Shown: positions 17,245 to 26,220, counted from the stretch's first letter. The stretch is 64,000 bases of DNA from Pelagimonas sp017744045 (GCF_017744045.1 NZ_JAGHRD010000002.1), one strand, 5' to 3'. The notes: a model not told the origin generated them from the letters alone. Program-made: numbers and translations.

Positions 17245-17894
17245 GACAGATCCTCGAACTCGGTTTGAAGCGCGCGCACATGTTCCACCAGGCTGGGCTG
17301 TTGCAGGCGGCGCAGGCGCGTGGCGGTCACGATGGTTTGCAAATCGGCGAAGGTCCGGTCCAAATCATCATTGACCAGCACATAATCATAGCTGCCCCAA
17401 TGGCTGATCTCATCCCAGCTTTTTTGCATACGCTTGGAAATCACATCATCACTGTCCTGCCCGCGGCTGATCAGACGGCGCCGTAACTCGGCGATGGAAG
17501 GCGGCAGGATAAACACCGACAAAGTGTGTTGCCCAAGCGAGGAATTCACAATCTGCTGCGCGCCCTGCCAATCGATATCAAAGAGCACATCGCGCCCCTG
17601 ATTGATCGCCGATTGAACCGGCGCCTTGGGCGAGCCGTAGAAATTGCCGAACACGTGGGCATGTTCCAACATGCCATCTTCGGCCACTTGCCGTTTGAAC
17701 GTCTCTTCGGCGAGGAAATGATAATGCTCGCCATCCACCTCACCCGGACGCGCAGAGCGCGTGGTGGCGGAAACCGAAAAGCTCAGCGAGGGATCCCATT
17801 CCAATAAACGGCGCGACAGGGTTGATTTGCCCGCCCCCGATGGGCTGGACAGGATAATAAGAAGACCCCGACGGTCGGGGGTTTGGCTGCTCAT
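17241..17894 (-). CDS. gmk: Guanylate kinase
   Basis: The enzyme phosphorylates GMP to GDP with ATP. The 217-residue protein has the P-loop SSPSGAGKSTLSRRLL, the GMP-binding segment SATTRSARPGEVDGEHYHF, and the lid region RRLISRGQDSDDVISKRM. The length is normal. It overlaps the gamma-carbonic-anhydrase gene by four bases at its 3' end and starts three bases after the YicC gene, an order often seen in alphaproteobacteria. Confidence 0.97.
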   Translation of the reverse strand: MSSQTPDRRGLLIILSSPSGAGKSTLSRRLLEWDPSLSFSVSATTRSARPGEVDGEHYHFLAEETFKRQVAEDGMLEHAHVFGNFYGSPKAPVQSAINQGRDVLFDIDWQGAQQIVNSSLGQHTLSVFILPPSIAELRRRLISRGQDSDDVISKRMQKSWDEISHWGSYDYVLVNDDLDRTFADLQTIVTATRLRRLQQPSLVEHVRALQTEFEDLS

Positions 17895-17897
17895 GTC

Positions 17898-18788
17898 TTA
17901 CTCCACATTCTGAACCTGTTCGCGCATTTGATCGATCAGGGTTTTGAGCGACAGCCCGACCCGCGTCAATTCCGCATCGCCGGATTTCGAACACAGCGTG
18001 TTGGCCTCGCGATTGAACTCCTGCATGAGAAAGTCAAACTTGCGGCCAATGCTGCCCTTGGTCTCAAGCAATTCGCGCGCCGCCGCGATATGGGCGCGCA
18101 AGCGGTCAATCTCTTCGGTAACGTCTGCCTTGACCGCCAAAACCGCCAATTCCTGCGCAAGACGGGTTTCATCGATGCCATCGGCGTTTTCCAGCACACG
18201 GGCCAGTTGGGTTCTTAACCTTTCGGCCTGTTGAGGGGCCCGCTGATTGGCCAAATCTTCGGATTCTGCCACCAAAGACTCGATCTCAGCCAATTGGCGC
18301 GTCAAGATTTCGCCCAATTTGCCGCCCTCCGACACCCTCATTTCGATGAAATCGGACAGGGCCGCGTCGAAATCTGACAGAATTGTGGCACGCAACGCAT
18401 TTTGGTCAATTTCGCCCGCATCGCTGGTCAAAACACCCCGCAAAGCGACGATTTCAGCTGCGGTAGAGGGGGCCAATGACAGGCCTTGATTCATCGCCTC
18501 GGTCTCGATCTCGGACATGGCGGTCAGGACGGCCTGCATCTGGGGCTGATCCAGACGCAAACCACCCTCTTCTCCACCGGCGGTCAATCGCAAAGAAACC
18601 TGTATATTTCCGCGACTTAGCTTGGCCGAGATGCGTTTGCGAACCTCTTGTTCCAACCCGTCAATCCAGTCGGGCAAACGCAGGCGTAAATCCAGCCCTT
18701 TGCCATTGACGCCGCGCATCTCAAGACCCCAGTCAAACCCATGACCCGAGCCTTGTTTGCTGGCAAATCCCGTCATTGACTGTCGCAT
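17898..18788 (-). CDS. YicC/YloC family endoribonuclease-type protein
   Basis: YicC proteins have been linked to RNA turnover and stationary-phase survival; some members cleave RNA. The 296-residue product starts with the invariant MTGFAS segment (MRQSMTGFASKQG), has RLPDWIDGLEQEVRKRI, and ends with the highly conserved KGSIGRKFDFLMQEFNREAN and LKTLIDQMREQVQNVE blocks. A GGAAGG site seven bases ahead supports ATG 18788 over the ATG at 18803. It is the first gene of the yicC-gmk-carbonic-anhydrase operon and is divergent from the PAS-protein gene. Confidence 0.93.
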   Translation of the reverse strand: MRQSMTGFASKQGSGHGFDWGLEMRGVNGKGLDLRLRLPDWIDGLEQEVRKRISAKLSRGNIQVSLRLTAGGEEGGLRLDQPQMQAVLTAMSEIETEAMNQGLSLAPSTAAEIVALRGVLTSDAGEIDQNALRATILSDFDAALSDFIEMRVSEGGKLGEILTRQLAEIESLVAESEDLANQRAPQQAERLRTQLARVLENADGIDETRLAQELAVLAVKADVTEEIDRLRAHIAAARELLETKGSIGRKFDFLMQEFNREANTLCSKSGDAELTRVGLSLKTLIDQMREQVQNVE

Positions 18789-18989
18789 GCTGGAGCCTTC
18801 CATCTGTGTTTGAAATGGCCTATCGGCTCCTCGCCTTCATGGCAAGTCTCTGAAGGTTGTGTTAACCTTGCATCTACAATTGGGGCGATTTTAAGACAAA
18901 GCTCTGCTAGTAATAATTCAGTAACGAAGATTACGCAGGCTTGGTGGACGGGGGCCCTCCAACGCCGCGCCAGACTTAGGAGCGGAAAC

Positions 18990-19748
18990 ATGTTGGGCAA
19001 TGGTGGAAACGGTCGGGATGTCGTGCAGATGTCTGAACGTAATAAAAATCGGATATTGGCACCTCTGCGCAGTGTAGAGGCCTATTGGCATGGCTTGTGT
19101 CAGGAAAATCAGGTGCCCTTACGCAGCCAGATTGACCCGCGCGGCATGGAAAATGCGCTGGAATATGCCTTTTTGATGGAGCGTATCGCCCCGTCCATGG
19201 CCAAGATCCGGGTCGCTGGGTCACATCTTTCTGACCTGATGGGTATGCAGATCGCAGGCATGCCCCTGTCCAGCCTGATCGCGCCCTCTGATCGTGATCG
19301 TTTTGGCGAGGCCGTGTCGAAACTCTTTGGCGAACCGTCGATCATCAAGATTGAGCTCAAGGCCGAGGGTGGTTTTGGCAAGCCTGACCTCGAAGGTCAC
19401 ATGCTGCTTTTGCCGCTGCGTTCCGATTTCGGCGATCTGAGCCGCGCCTTGGGTGTCTTTGTCAGCAATGGCAAAATCGGTCGCACCCCGCGCCGCTTTA
19501 CCATCACCAATATCGAGGTAAAGCAGGCCGTACCATCGGGCATCAAAGACCGCCGCCCGGTCAAGGTGACCGAGCCAGAGCCCAAGCCGCGCGCCTTTGA
19601 AGAACCCGCGACCCCGTTTCGTGGCAAGCTCAGCACCAAGTCTGACCAGACCGCCTCGCGCGATATCGCCAAGACAGTGCGCGACAAATCTGAAAAGCCC
19701 AGCATCAAACGCGGGCATTTACGTCTGGTCGTCTCTAACGATGATTAA
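18990..19748 (+). CDS. PAS-domain protein (PAS_5/DUF1521-like Rhodobacteraceae type)
   Basis: This 252-residue cytosolic protein has one PAS-like domain (about 15-165). Recognisable segments are RSVEAYWHGLCQENQVPLRS and GMENALEYAFLMERIAPSMA, the latter followed by KIRVAGSHLSDLMGMQIAGM. The C-terminal 85 residues are basic, Pro-rich and probably disordered. No kinase, cyclase or DNA-binding domain follows, so it is likely a sensory or partner protein. The assignment to the PAS_5 group is from memory of the family pattern. ATG 18990 has AGGAG ahead. A terminator follows at 19803. Confidence 0.8.
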   Translation: MLGNGGNGRDVVQMSERNKNRILAPLRSVEAYWHGLCQENQVPLRSQIDPRGMENALEYAFLMERIAPSMAKIRVAGSHLSDLMGMQIAGMPLSSLIAPSDRDRFGEAVSKLFGEPSIIKIELKAEGGFGKPDLEGHMLLLPLRSDFGDLSRALGVFVSNGKIGRTPRRFTITNIEVKQAVPSGIKDRRPVKVTEPEPKPRAFEEPATPFRGKLSTKSDQTASRDIAKTVRDKSEKPSIKRGHLRLVVSNDD

Positions 19749-19802
19749 CCGCTGAAAGGCCAGGCTGACAGGAAGACGACAAGGCCGACCAACAGGCCAT
19801 CC

Positions 19803-19835
19803 AAAACACCCGCTGCCAGCGCTGCGGGTGTTTTT
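19803..19835 (+). terminator. Terminator of the PAS-protein gene
   Basis: CACCCGC (19807-19813) pairs with GCGGGTG (19824-19830), extended by AAAA/TTTT pairing, and is followed by five Ts. It lies 55 bases after the stop codon at 19748. Confidence 0.85.
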
Positions 19836-19863
19836 CGTTTCAAGGCCTTTCAACGCGCACAAC

Positions 19864-19893
19864 AAAAAACGCCCCGCAAAAACTGCGGGGCGT
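19864..19893 (-). terminator. Terminator of the cox cluster
   Basis: On the minus strand ACGCCCCGCA pairs perfectly with TGCGGGGCGT (10 bp, five-base loop) and is followed by TTTTTT. It lies 20 bases after the coxM stop and is the end of the coxG-S-L-M transcript. Confidence 0.9.
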
Positions 19894-19913
19894 CTCTTTT
19901 ACATGTGGCTGAT

Positions 19914-20699
19914 TTAGCTTGCCGCAGCAACGGCGCGTTTGGTCAAGACACCAATCAAATGCGCACGATAAGCACCCGAGCCATGCAGATCGCTGATCAT
20001 GCCATCAGCAGAGACAGACAAACCGTTCAACGCCTCGGCACTGAAATTGCTGCTCAGCGCCGCCTCGGCCTCATTCCAACGGAACACACCCTCTTCGGAG
20101 GCTCCTGTCACAGCAACCCGCACACCTTCAGCATATTTGGCAACAAAGACGCCAACCAAGGCAAAGCGCGATGCAGGCTGTTCGAACTTCTGATAATTCG
20201 CCGCCTCCGGGATCGGGAAGCTGACCGAGGTGATGATCTCACCCTCTTCCAGAGCTGTTTCAAACATGCCCTGGAAATAGTCATCCGCGGCAATCGAACG
20301 GGTGTTGGTCGTGATGGTCGCACCCGAGCCCAAAGCCGCCGCCGGATAACAGGCGGATGGGTCGTTATTGGCCAATGACCCGCCAATCGTGCCACGATTA
20401 CGAACCGCTGGGTCTCCTATATTGCCCGCCAAAGCCGCCAGCGCCGCATAGGCCCCGGCCTCATTTGCGACAGCGCCATGCGTGGTGCCGCCACCAATCA
20501 CAACCGCCCCGCCATCAGCGGACACACCCTTGATCTCGGCGATGCCACTCAGGCTCACCAGAACCGACGGCGCAGCCAGTCGCTGTTTGAGCGTCGGGAT
20601 CAGCGTTTGACCACCACCCAGCGCCTGCGCCTCGTCCTGACCCAGGGCCGCCACTGCATCAGCAACCGTTTCCGGGTTTTCTACATCAAAAGAATACAT
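19914..20699 (-). CDS. coxM: CO-dehydrogenase-type FAD subunit CoxM
   Basis: This medium subunit of a molybdenum hydroxylase of the xanthine-oxidase family carries FAD and passes electrons from the Fe-S clusters. The 261-residue protein has the FAD pyrophosphate-binding segments ALGGGQTLIPTLKQ and GNIGDPAVRNRGTIGGSLA, and the conserved DYFQGMFETAL region. It is the last gene of coxG-S-L-M, 93 bases after coxL across a copy of the TTTGGGCCAAAAATATCC element, and is followed by a terminator. Its physiological substrate depends on the CoxL partner. Confidence 0.93.
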   Translation of the reverse strand: MYSFDVENPETVADAVAALGQDEAQALGGGQTLIPTLKQRLAAPSVLVSLSGIAEIKGVSADGGAVVIGGGTTHGAVANEAGAYAALAALAGNIGDPAVRNRGTIGGSLANNDPSACYPAAALGSGATITTNTRSIAADDYFQGMFETALEEGEIITSVSFPIPEAANYQKFEQPASRFALVGVFVAKYAEGVRVAVTGASEEGVFRWNEAEAALSSNFSAEALNGLSVSADGMISDLHGSGAYRAHLIGVLTKRAVAAAS

Positions 20700-20730
20700 T
20701 CTTTCCTCCTTCGACCCATGCCACCTTCAG

Positions 20731-20780
20731 GTTTCTTTGGGCCAAAAATATCCTCGGGGGTCTGGGGGCCGACAGCCCCC
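20731..20780 (+). repeat. Third copy of the TTTGGGCCAAAAATATCC intergenic element with a G/C-rich hairpin
   Basis: GGTTTCTTTGGGCCAAAAAT followed by ATCCTCGGG matches the two copies at 7735 and 7781. It is followed by CTGGGGGC and GCCCCCAG, an 8-bp stem. It sits between coxL and coxM inside the presumed operon. Confidence 0.7.
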
Positions 20781-20792
20781 AGCGCTCTCCTC

Positions 20793-23162
20793 TTAGCCTT
20801 GCATGGCCTCCCAAACGCGCGATGGCGATACGGGCATGTCGATGTGTTCCACATTATGGCCACCCGATTGCAGCGCATCAATCACCGCGTTCACAATGGT
20901 CGGAGGCGAGCCGATCGCACCGGCCTCACCACAGCCCTTCACCCCAAGAGGGTTATGGGTACAAGGGGTCTGGCAGGAATGGTCAACCGTATAGTTTTCC
21001 ATATGCGGCAGATCATCAGCGCGTGGCATGGCGTAATCCATATAGGAGGCGCTCAGCAGCTGACCATTTTCGTCATAAGCACAGTTTTCCAACAATGCCT
21101 GACCGATCCCCTGCGCGATCCCGCCATGAACCTGACCTTCAACGATCATCGGGTTGACCACATTGCCGAAATCATCTGCCGAGACGAATTTTTCAACAGT
21201 GACTTTGCCGGTATCCGGATCAACCTCGACCTCACAGGCATAGGCACCCGCCGGATAGGTGAAGTTGGCCGGATCATAAAACGCCGTCTCTTCCAAACCA
21301 GGCTCAATATCCTCGAGCGGATAGTTATGTGGCACATAGGCCGCCAGGGTCACATCGCCCCAGGCCACCGATTTGTCGGTGCCCGCGATGGAGAATTGTC
21401 CATCCTTCAGCTCGATATCGCCCTCGGACGCCTCAAGCAGGTGGGCCGCGATTTTCTTGGCCTTGTTGATGATCTTTTCGGTTGCCCGTACCATGGCCGA
21501 ACCACAGACCGCCAAAGACCGCGAGCCATAGGTGCCCATGCCAAAGGGGATCTTGGAGGTGTCACCATGCACGATGTCGACCATGCTCTCATCAATGCCC
21601 AGCATCTCGGCAACGACCTGTGGGAACACGGTTTCGTGGCCCTGACCGTGGCTATGTGCCCCGACCATAACCGAGATCGAGCCGGTGGCGTTCACACGTA
21701 CCGTTGCCGCATCATAAAGACCGGCACGAGCGCCCAGCTGTCCAACCAGGTTGGACGGAGCAATACCGCAGGCCTCGATAAAGCAGTTCACACCAAAACC
21801 ACGCAGCTTGCCATTGGCCTCAGAGGCCGCACGACGGGCTGCAAAACCAGGCAGATCCATCAGCTCTTCCATCTTGGCCATGGTCGCTTCGTAATCGCCG
21901 GTGTCATATTCGACGGCAACAGGCGTGGCATAAGGGAATTGCGTGATAAAGTTCTGACGGCGCAAGGCGATTGGATCGACACCCACTTCGCGGGCCGCTT
22001 TGTCAATCACACGCTCAAGCTGATAGGTCGCTTCAGGGCGCCCTGCCCCGCGATAAGCGTCAACCGGCACGGTGTTGGTGAACACGGCTTTGACGTTCAC
22101 GGTAACATTTGGCGTCTTGTAGTTGCCCGCCATCAGCGTGCCATGCAGCCAGGTTGGAACCGATGAGGCAAAGGTCGACAGATATGCGCCCATATTGGCG
22201 TAAGTATCTGTGCGCAGACCAATAAAGTTATTATCGGCATCCAGCGCCAACTCGATCTTGGACACGTGATCGCGTCCATGCGCATCCGACATGAAGGCTT
22301 CGGACCGTGTCGAGGTCCATTTCACCGGACGGTTACAGGCCTTGGCGGCAAAGGTGCAAAAGGCTTCTTCGGCATAGTGGAAGATCTTGGTACCAAACCC
22401 GCCACCCACATCAGGCGCAATAACGGTCAGCTTGTGCTCTGGAATGCCCAGAACAAAGGCACCCATCAGCAACCGGATCACATGCGGGTTTTGCGAGGTG
22501 GTGTAGAGCTTGGATTCGTCATTGGCGCGGGAATAATCGCCCACAGCCACACGAGGCTCCATCGGGTTGGCAACCAGACGGTTGTTGATCAGCTCCAACG
22601 TGGTGACATGCGCCGCATTGGCAAACACTGCGTCTGTTTCATCCGCCGGGCTGCCGAACTGCCAGTCATAGCAAAGGTTGTCATCCAGATCGTCATGAAC
22701 CTTTGTCGCCCCGCTTTCCAGCGCGGCCTTCATGTCGACCACCGCTGGCAGTTCTTCGATATCCAGCTCAATCGCCTCAGCCGCATTGCGCGCTTCTTCG
22801 AGGCTGTCGGCGACAACGGCGGCAATCGGATCACCAACATGGCGCGCTTTGCCCTGTGCCAGAACCGGGTGGGCCGGCTCTTTCATAGGCTCGCCATGTT
22901 TATCGGTCACCTGCCAACCGCAAGGAATGCCGCCGACGCCTTCGAAGTCGGCCCCGGTGAAAATGCGCACAACTCCCGGCATGGCCGCCGCAGCAGCCGT
23001 ATCGATATTGTTGATCTTACCATGAGCCACGTCCGAGCGCAGGAAATGCACATAAGCCTGCCCTTGAACGTTGATGTCATCTGTATAATTGCCGGCGCCG
23101 GTCAGAAAGCGGACGTCTTCGCGTCGCTTCGGGCTTGCGCCAATGCCATGATCCTTCGGCAT
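20793..23162 (-). CDS. coxL: Form II CO-dehydrogenase-type large subunit CoxL (molybdenum hydroxylase)
   Basis: This 789-residue catalytic subunit binds the molybdopterin cytosine dinucleotide cofactor. Family landmarks are VGDPIAAVVADSLEEAR, APDVGGGFGTKI, VGAHSHGQGHETVFPQVV and the C-terminal active-site Glu loop GVKGCGEAGAIGSPP. The diagnostic active-site loop at residues 369-375 is AYRGAGR, which marks form II; true form I CO dehydrogenases have AYRCSFR with the Cys that binds Cu. Activity on CO is therefore uncertain and another aldehyde or heterocycle substrate is possible. Gene order S-L-M also fits form II. It follows coxS after 91 bases. Confidence 0.94.
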   Translation of the reverse strand: MPKDHGIGASPKRREDVRFLTGAGNYTDDINVQGQAYVHFLRSDVAHGKINNIDTAAAAAMPGVVRIFTGADFEGVGGIPCGWQVTDKHGEPMKEPAHPVLAQGKARHVGDPIAAVVADSLEEARNAAEAIELDIEELPAVVDMKAALESGATKVHDDLDDNLCYDWQFGSPADETDAVFANAAHVTTLELINNRLVANPMEPRVAVGDYSRANDESKLYTTSQNPHVIRLLMGAFVLGIPEHKLTVIAPDVGGGFGTKIFHYAEEAFCTFAAKACNRPVKWTSTRSEAFMSDAHGRDHVSKIELALDADNNFIGLRTDTYANMGAYLSTFASSVPTWLHGTLMAGNYKTPNVTVNVKAVFTNTVPVDAYRGAGRPEATYQLERVIDKAAREVGVDPIALRRQNFITQFPYATPVAVEYDTGDYEATMAKMEELMDLPGFAARRAASEANGKLRGFGVNCFIEACGIAPSNLVGQLGARAGLYDAATVRVNATGSISVMVGAHSHGQGHETVFPQVVAEMLGIDESMVDIVHGDTSKIPFGMGTYGSRSLAVCGSAMVRATEKIINKAKKIAAHLLEASEGDIELKDGQFSIAGTDKSVAWGDVTLAAYVPHNYPLEDIEPGLEETAFYDPANFTYPAGAYACEVEVDPDTGKVTVEKFVSADDFGNVVNPMIVEGQVHGGIAQGIGQALLENCAYDENGQLLSASYMDYAMPRADDLPHMENYTVDHSCQTPCTHNPLGVKGCGEAGAIGSPPTIVNAVIDALQSGGHNVEHIDMPVSPSRVWEAMQG

Positions 23163-23253
23163 GGTCCTGTTCCTCCCTTGGGTCGATGGCAGTTCTCGGC
23201 CATCGTTTTCGGAAAATTCCTTGGCGGGCCTCCCCGCCGCGTCTCAAATCAGA

Positions 23254-23739
23254 TTATTCGGCTGCGATGCTGGTCACGTCCTGACCGCTGGCTGCCATGA
23301 TCGCCTTGACGATATTGTGGTAGCCGGTGCAGCGGCAGATATTGCCTTCGAGGTAATCACGGATCTCAGCCTCAGTCGGCTTTGGATTGTCCTTGAGCAG
23401 CGCCGCTGCGGACATCACCATGCCCGGCGTGCAGAACCCGCATTGCAAGCCGTGATGATCCTGAAAGGCCTGCTGGATGACACCCAAAGACCCGTCCGGG
23501 TTTTCCATGCCTTCGATGGTCTTGACCTCAGAGCCGTTGGCCTCGGCTGCGAACATGGTGCAACTTTTGACCGCTTCGCCATTCACATGAACGACGCAAG
23601 CCCCGCATTGCGAGGTGTCACAGCCCACATGGGTACCGGTCAGGCGCAGCTCTTCGCGCAAGAACTCGGACATGAGCGTATTGCCCTTGACCGATTTGGT
23701 GACGGACTTCCCGTTCACCACCATGGTCACTTCTGTCAT
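23254..23739 (-). CDS. coxS: CO-dehydrogenase-type iron-sulfur subunit CoxS
   Basis: This small subunit of 161 residues carries two [2Fe-2S] clusters that link the molybdenum site to FAD. The plant-ferredoxin-type cluster is in HVGCDTSQCGACVVHVNG with a later Cys (KSCTMF). The second is in QCGFCTPGMV and GNICRCTGYHNIV. The length is normal. The ATG is preceded by a GGGAGGAG-type site (minus strand of ctcctccc at 23746). It lies between coxG and coxL. Confidence 0.96.
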   Translation of the reverse strand: MTEVTMVVNGKSVTKSVKGNTLMSEFLREELRLTGTHVGCDTSQCGACVVHVNGEAVKSCTMFAAEANGSEVKTIEGMENPDGSLGVIQQAFQDHHGLQCGFCTPGMVMSAAALLKDNPKPTEAEIRDYLEGNICRCTGYHNIVKAIMAASGQDVTSIAAE

Positions 23740-23810
23740 TTCTCTCCTCCCTTGAAATTCTTCATTCTTGGTACTGTTGTTTGGTACTTTGATGGGGATT
23801 GGTTCACGGA

Positions 23811-24326
23811 TCAGCTGACGATCCGCTTGAACCAGCCTTTCTTTTCACCGCTGGCTTCGCCGTCGGTATCCGCGTCTTCAGACGGTCCTTCGATGGCGGT
23901 CTTGAAGTTGGCAAAGAACTGATCAGCCATTTTCTTGGCAAAGCCGTCAACGATGCGACTGCCAAGCTGCGCCAGCTTACCGCCAACCTTGGCCTCGACC
24001 GAGTATTCGAGCAATGTGCCACCGTTTTCCGTAACGCTCAGACTGACATCTGCCCCACCTTTGGCAAAACCGGCAGCGCCGCCCTTGCCCTCACCAGACA
24101 GGTGCAAGCTGTTGGGGGCGTTCATGTCGGACAGGGATACATGCCCCTTGAAGGTTGCTTTGACAGGGCCAACTTTTTGCACAACGGTCGCGTCAAAACC
24201 TTCCTCTGCATTGCCCGCCATTTCGGTACAGCCGGGCACGCATTGCTTTAAAATCTCAGCGTCCAGGATCGCGGCCCAAACTTGTTCCACAGGGGCGTTG
24301 ATCTCTTGGGAATCATTCATATGCAT
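23811..24326 (-). CDS. coxG: CoxG-like SRPBCC protein
   Basis: This 171-residue START/Bet v1-fold protein begins NDSQEINAPVEQVWAAILDA and continues with QCVPGCTEM, the CoxG signature. CoxG proteins accompany CO-dehydrogenase genes and have been linked to membrane anchoring or quinone delivery for the enzyme. The C-terminal part (after about residue 135) is acidic and ends with a short basic stretch (KKGWFKRIV) that could touch the membrane. AGAGGA is six bases before ATG 24326. It is first gene of the cluster, so its upstream region (24327-24450) should hold the promoter. Confidence 0.9.
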   Translation of the reverse strand: MHMNDSQEINAPVEQVWAAILDAEILKQCVPGCTEMAGNAEEGFDATVVQKVGPVKATFKGHVSLSDMNAPNSLHLSGEGKGGAAGFAKGGADVSLSVTENGGTLLEYSVEAKVGGKLAQLGSRIVDGFAKKMADQFFANFKTAIEGPSEDADTDGEASGEKKGWFKRIVS

Positions 24327-24454
24327 GGATAGTCCTCTTCGTTGGCTACGAGACTAGGCGCAGGCGCTGACAGGTCCAATAGGACTAAGGGTGTAGGACC
24401 TACATCTCGCTTTTCTCAAACAGCAAAAAACGCCACCAACTTCATGTCTTGCCA

Positions 24455-24500
24455 AAAGTTTTTCAAAACTTTTGCAAATTCCTTCGACGGAATTTGGCGC
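24455..24500. repeat. Two back-to-back inverted repeats in the gene-free region 24327-24630
   Basis: GCCAAAAGTTTTTCAAAACTTTTG forms an 9-bp A/T stem (AAAAGTTTT/AAAACTTTT), followed at once by AATTCC-TTCGAC-GGAATT. The composite looks like a mobile or repeated intergenic module rather than a terminator, since no G/C stem or T-run is present. The rest of 24327-24574 shows no gene. Confidence 0.5.
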
Positions 24501-24574
24501 GCCTAGATCGAGCAGGTCGTCTATACTTGTACTGCGTCTACATCTGTGTGGCTAAGTCATTGCAGTTTCTAATC

Positions 24575-24610
24575 AAAAAAAGCGTTCCCAGATCCCGGGA
24601 ACGCTTTTTT
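24575..24610 (-). terminator. Terminator of the HerA-like gene (bidirectional shape)
   Basis: AGCGTTCCC (24581-24589) pairs with GGGAACGCT (24597-24605), flanked by A6 on one side and T6 on the other, so it can work in both directions. It lies 20 bases after the minus-strand stop at 24631. Confidence 0.9.
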
Positions 24611-24630
24611 ATATACGGATTGAAATGGTT

Positions 24631-26172
24631 CTACCGACCTTTAAAAAGCCCCCCGAGAATGCCCCGAACAATGCGACGTCCGGTTGTTCCGGTCAATTCC
24701 TTGACAACCATTTTGGTCATTGCGTCGCCAAAGCTTTCGGTTTGACGGGTGCGGCGTGATGTTGAGCGTGACACGCGGGTTCCTGAATAGCGTCGCCCTG
24801 CCCGATACTCTCGCTGCGCGGTTTCCATTTCCTCTTCTTCGGCCTCGGCTTGTTCTGCGGCCTTTGCCGCTGCCTCGGCCTGAGCCTTAAGGATCTCATA
24901 GGCCGATTTTCGATCCAGCCGTTCCTCGTATTTTCCGGCCAAATCAGAGGAAAGAATAACGGATTTTCGCTGACCGGCTGTGATCGGCCCCAATTGCGAA
25001 GATGGTGGGCGGATCAATGTCCGCTGAACAATCCCCGGCACGCCTTTCTTTTGCAACATCGAGGTCACCGCCTCGCCAACACCGACCTCTCGAATGGCTG
25101 TTTCCGTGTCAAAATCAGGATTCGGGCGGTAGGTTTCTGCCGCAAGGCGCAGGGCTTTTTTGTCCCGCGCAGTAAAGGCGCGCAGAGCGTGCTGAATGCG
25201 GTTGCCGAGTTGGCCCAGAATGTCCTCGGGGATGTCGTCCGGGTTCTGGGTGATGAAATAAACCCCAACCCCCTTGGAGCGGATCAGACGCGCCACTTGT
25301 TCCACCTTGTCGACCAGCGCCTTGGGCGCGCCATCAAAGAGCAAATGCGCCTCGTCAAAGAAGAATACCAGCTTAGGTTTCTCAGGGTCGCCGACCTCGG
25401 GCAATTCTTCGAACAATTCCGACAGCAGCCATAGGAGGAAAGTCGAATAAAGCCGCGGCGAGGACATCAATTCATTGGCCGCCAGAACATTCACCTGCCC
25501 GCGCCCATCCGCATCGACTCGCATCAAATCGGCCAGGGCCAGGGCCGGTTCGCCAAAGAAATTCGCCCCGCCCTGATTCTCAATCACCAGCAGGCGACGT
25601 TGAATGGCACCGATTGAGGCGGTTGAGATATTGCCATAGCGCAGCGACAGGTCTTTGCGATTCTCGCCCATCCAGACCAGCATGGCGCGGATATCGTCCA
25701 GATCGAGCAGCGGCAGCCCCTCTTCATCCGCCAAACGGAAGGCGATGTTCAGAATGCCTTCTTGGGCCTCGGACAGTTCCAACAGGCGCGACAGCAGCAG
25801 CGGACCCATTTCCGCAACTGTGGTGCGCACCGGATGGCCCTGTTTGCCAAACAGGTCCCAGAAAGTGACTGGGAACCCTTCATAGGTATAATCGTCAAAG
25901 CCGATCTTGGCTGCGCGATCCATGAACGGCTGGTGCAGTTTGTGATCGGGCGAGCCTGATATAGCCAGCCCCGACAGGTCCCCTTTGACATCGGCCATAA
26001 AGACTGGAACGCCTGCATTGGAGAACCCTTCGGCCAGGATTTGCAGGGTCACGGTTTTCCCGGTTCCGGTTGCCCCGGCAATCAATCCATGGCGATTGGC
26101 ATATTTCTGATTGAGCCATTGTTTGTCGGCGTAACCCTTGCCACCGCCACCCAGAAAGATTCCATTTGTCAT
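24631..26172 (-). CDS. HerA-like ATPase, DUF853 (YjgR) family
   Basis: This 513-residue cytosolic P-loop ATPase has Walker A GATGTGKT (residues 33-40), ADVKGDLSGLA, a Walker B with the VFFFDEAHLLFDGAP segment, and the FITQNPDDIPEDILGQLGNR sensor region. DUF853 proteins are FtsK/HerA relatives; a role in DNA or nucleoprotein handling is presumed, not shown. Residues about 425-460 form a Glu/Ala-rich coiled coil and the last 60 are basic. ATG 26172 is chosen because GGAGA precedes it; an ATG at 26205 would add 11 residues. It stands alone between terminators. Confidence 0.9.
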   Translation of the reverse strand: MTNGIFLGGGGKGYADKQWLNQKYANRHGLIAGATGTGKTVTLQILAEGFSNAGVPVFMADVKGDLSGLAISGSPDHKLHQPFMDRAAKIGFDDYTYEGFPVTFWDLFGKQGHPVRTTVAEMGPLLLSRLLELSEAQEGILNIAFRLADEEGLPLLDLDDIRAMLVWMGENRKDLSLRYGNISTASIGAIQRRLLVIENQGGANFFGEPALALADLMRVDADGRGQVNVLAANELMSSPRLYSTFLLWLLSELFEELPEVGDPEKPKLVFFFDEAHLLFDGAPKALVDKVEQVARLIRSKGVGVYFITQNPDDIPEDILGQLGNRIQHALRAFTARDKKALRLAAETYRPNPDFDTETAIREVGVGEAVTSMLQKKGVPGIVQRTLIRPPSSQLGPITAGQRKSVILSSDLAGKYEERLDRKSAYEILKAQAEAAAKAAEQAEAEEEEMETAQREYRAGRRYSGTRVSRSTSRRTRQTESFGDAMTKMVVKELTGTTGRRIVRGILGGLFKGR

Positions 26173-26220
26173 CAAAGTTCTCCACAAGCGTACGGTGCCA
26201 AACATACATCCTTAACTAAT

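Noticed and set aside
20478..22166. Long plus-strand frame (562 codons) opposite coxL
   Set aside because: It is a shadow of coxL; the protein is His/Arg-rich low-complexity without family motifs.
24449..24745. Plus-strand frame across 24449-24745
   Set aside because: It spans the bidirectional terminator and the 3' end of the HerA-like gene and has no ribosome site or family pattern.
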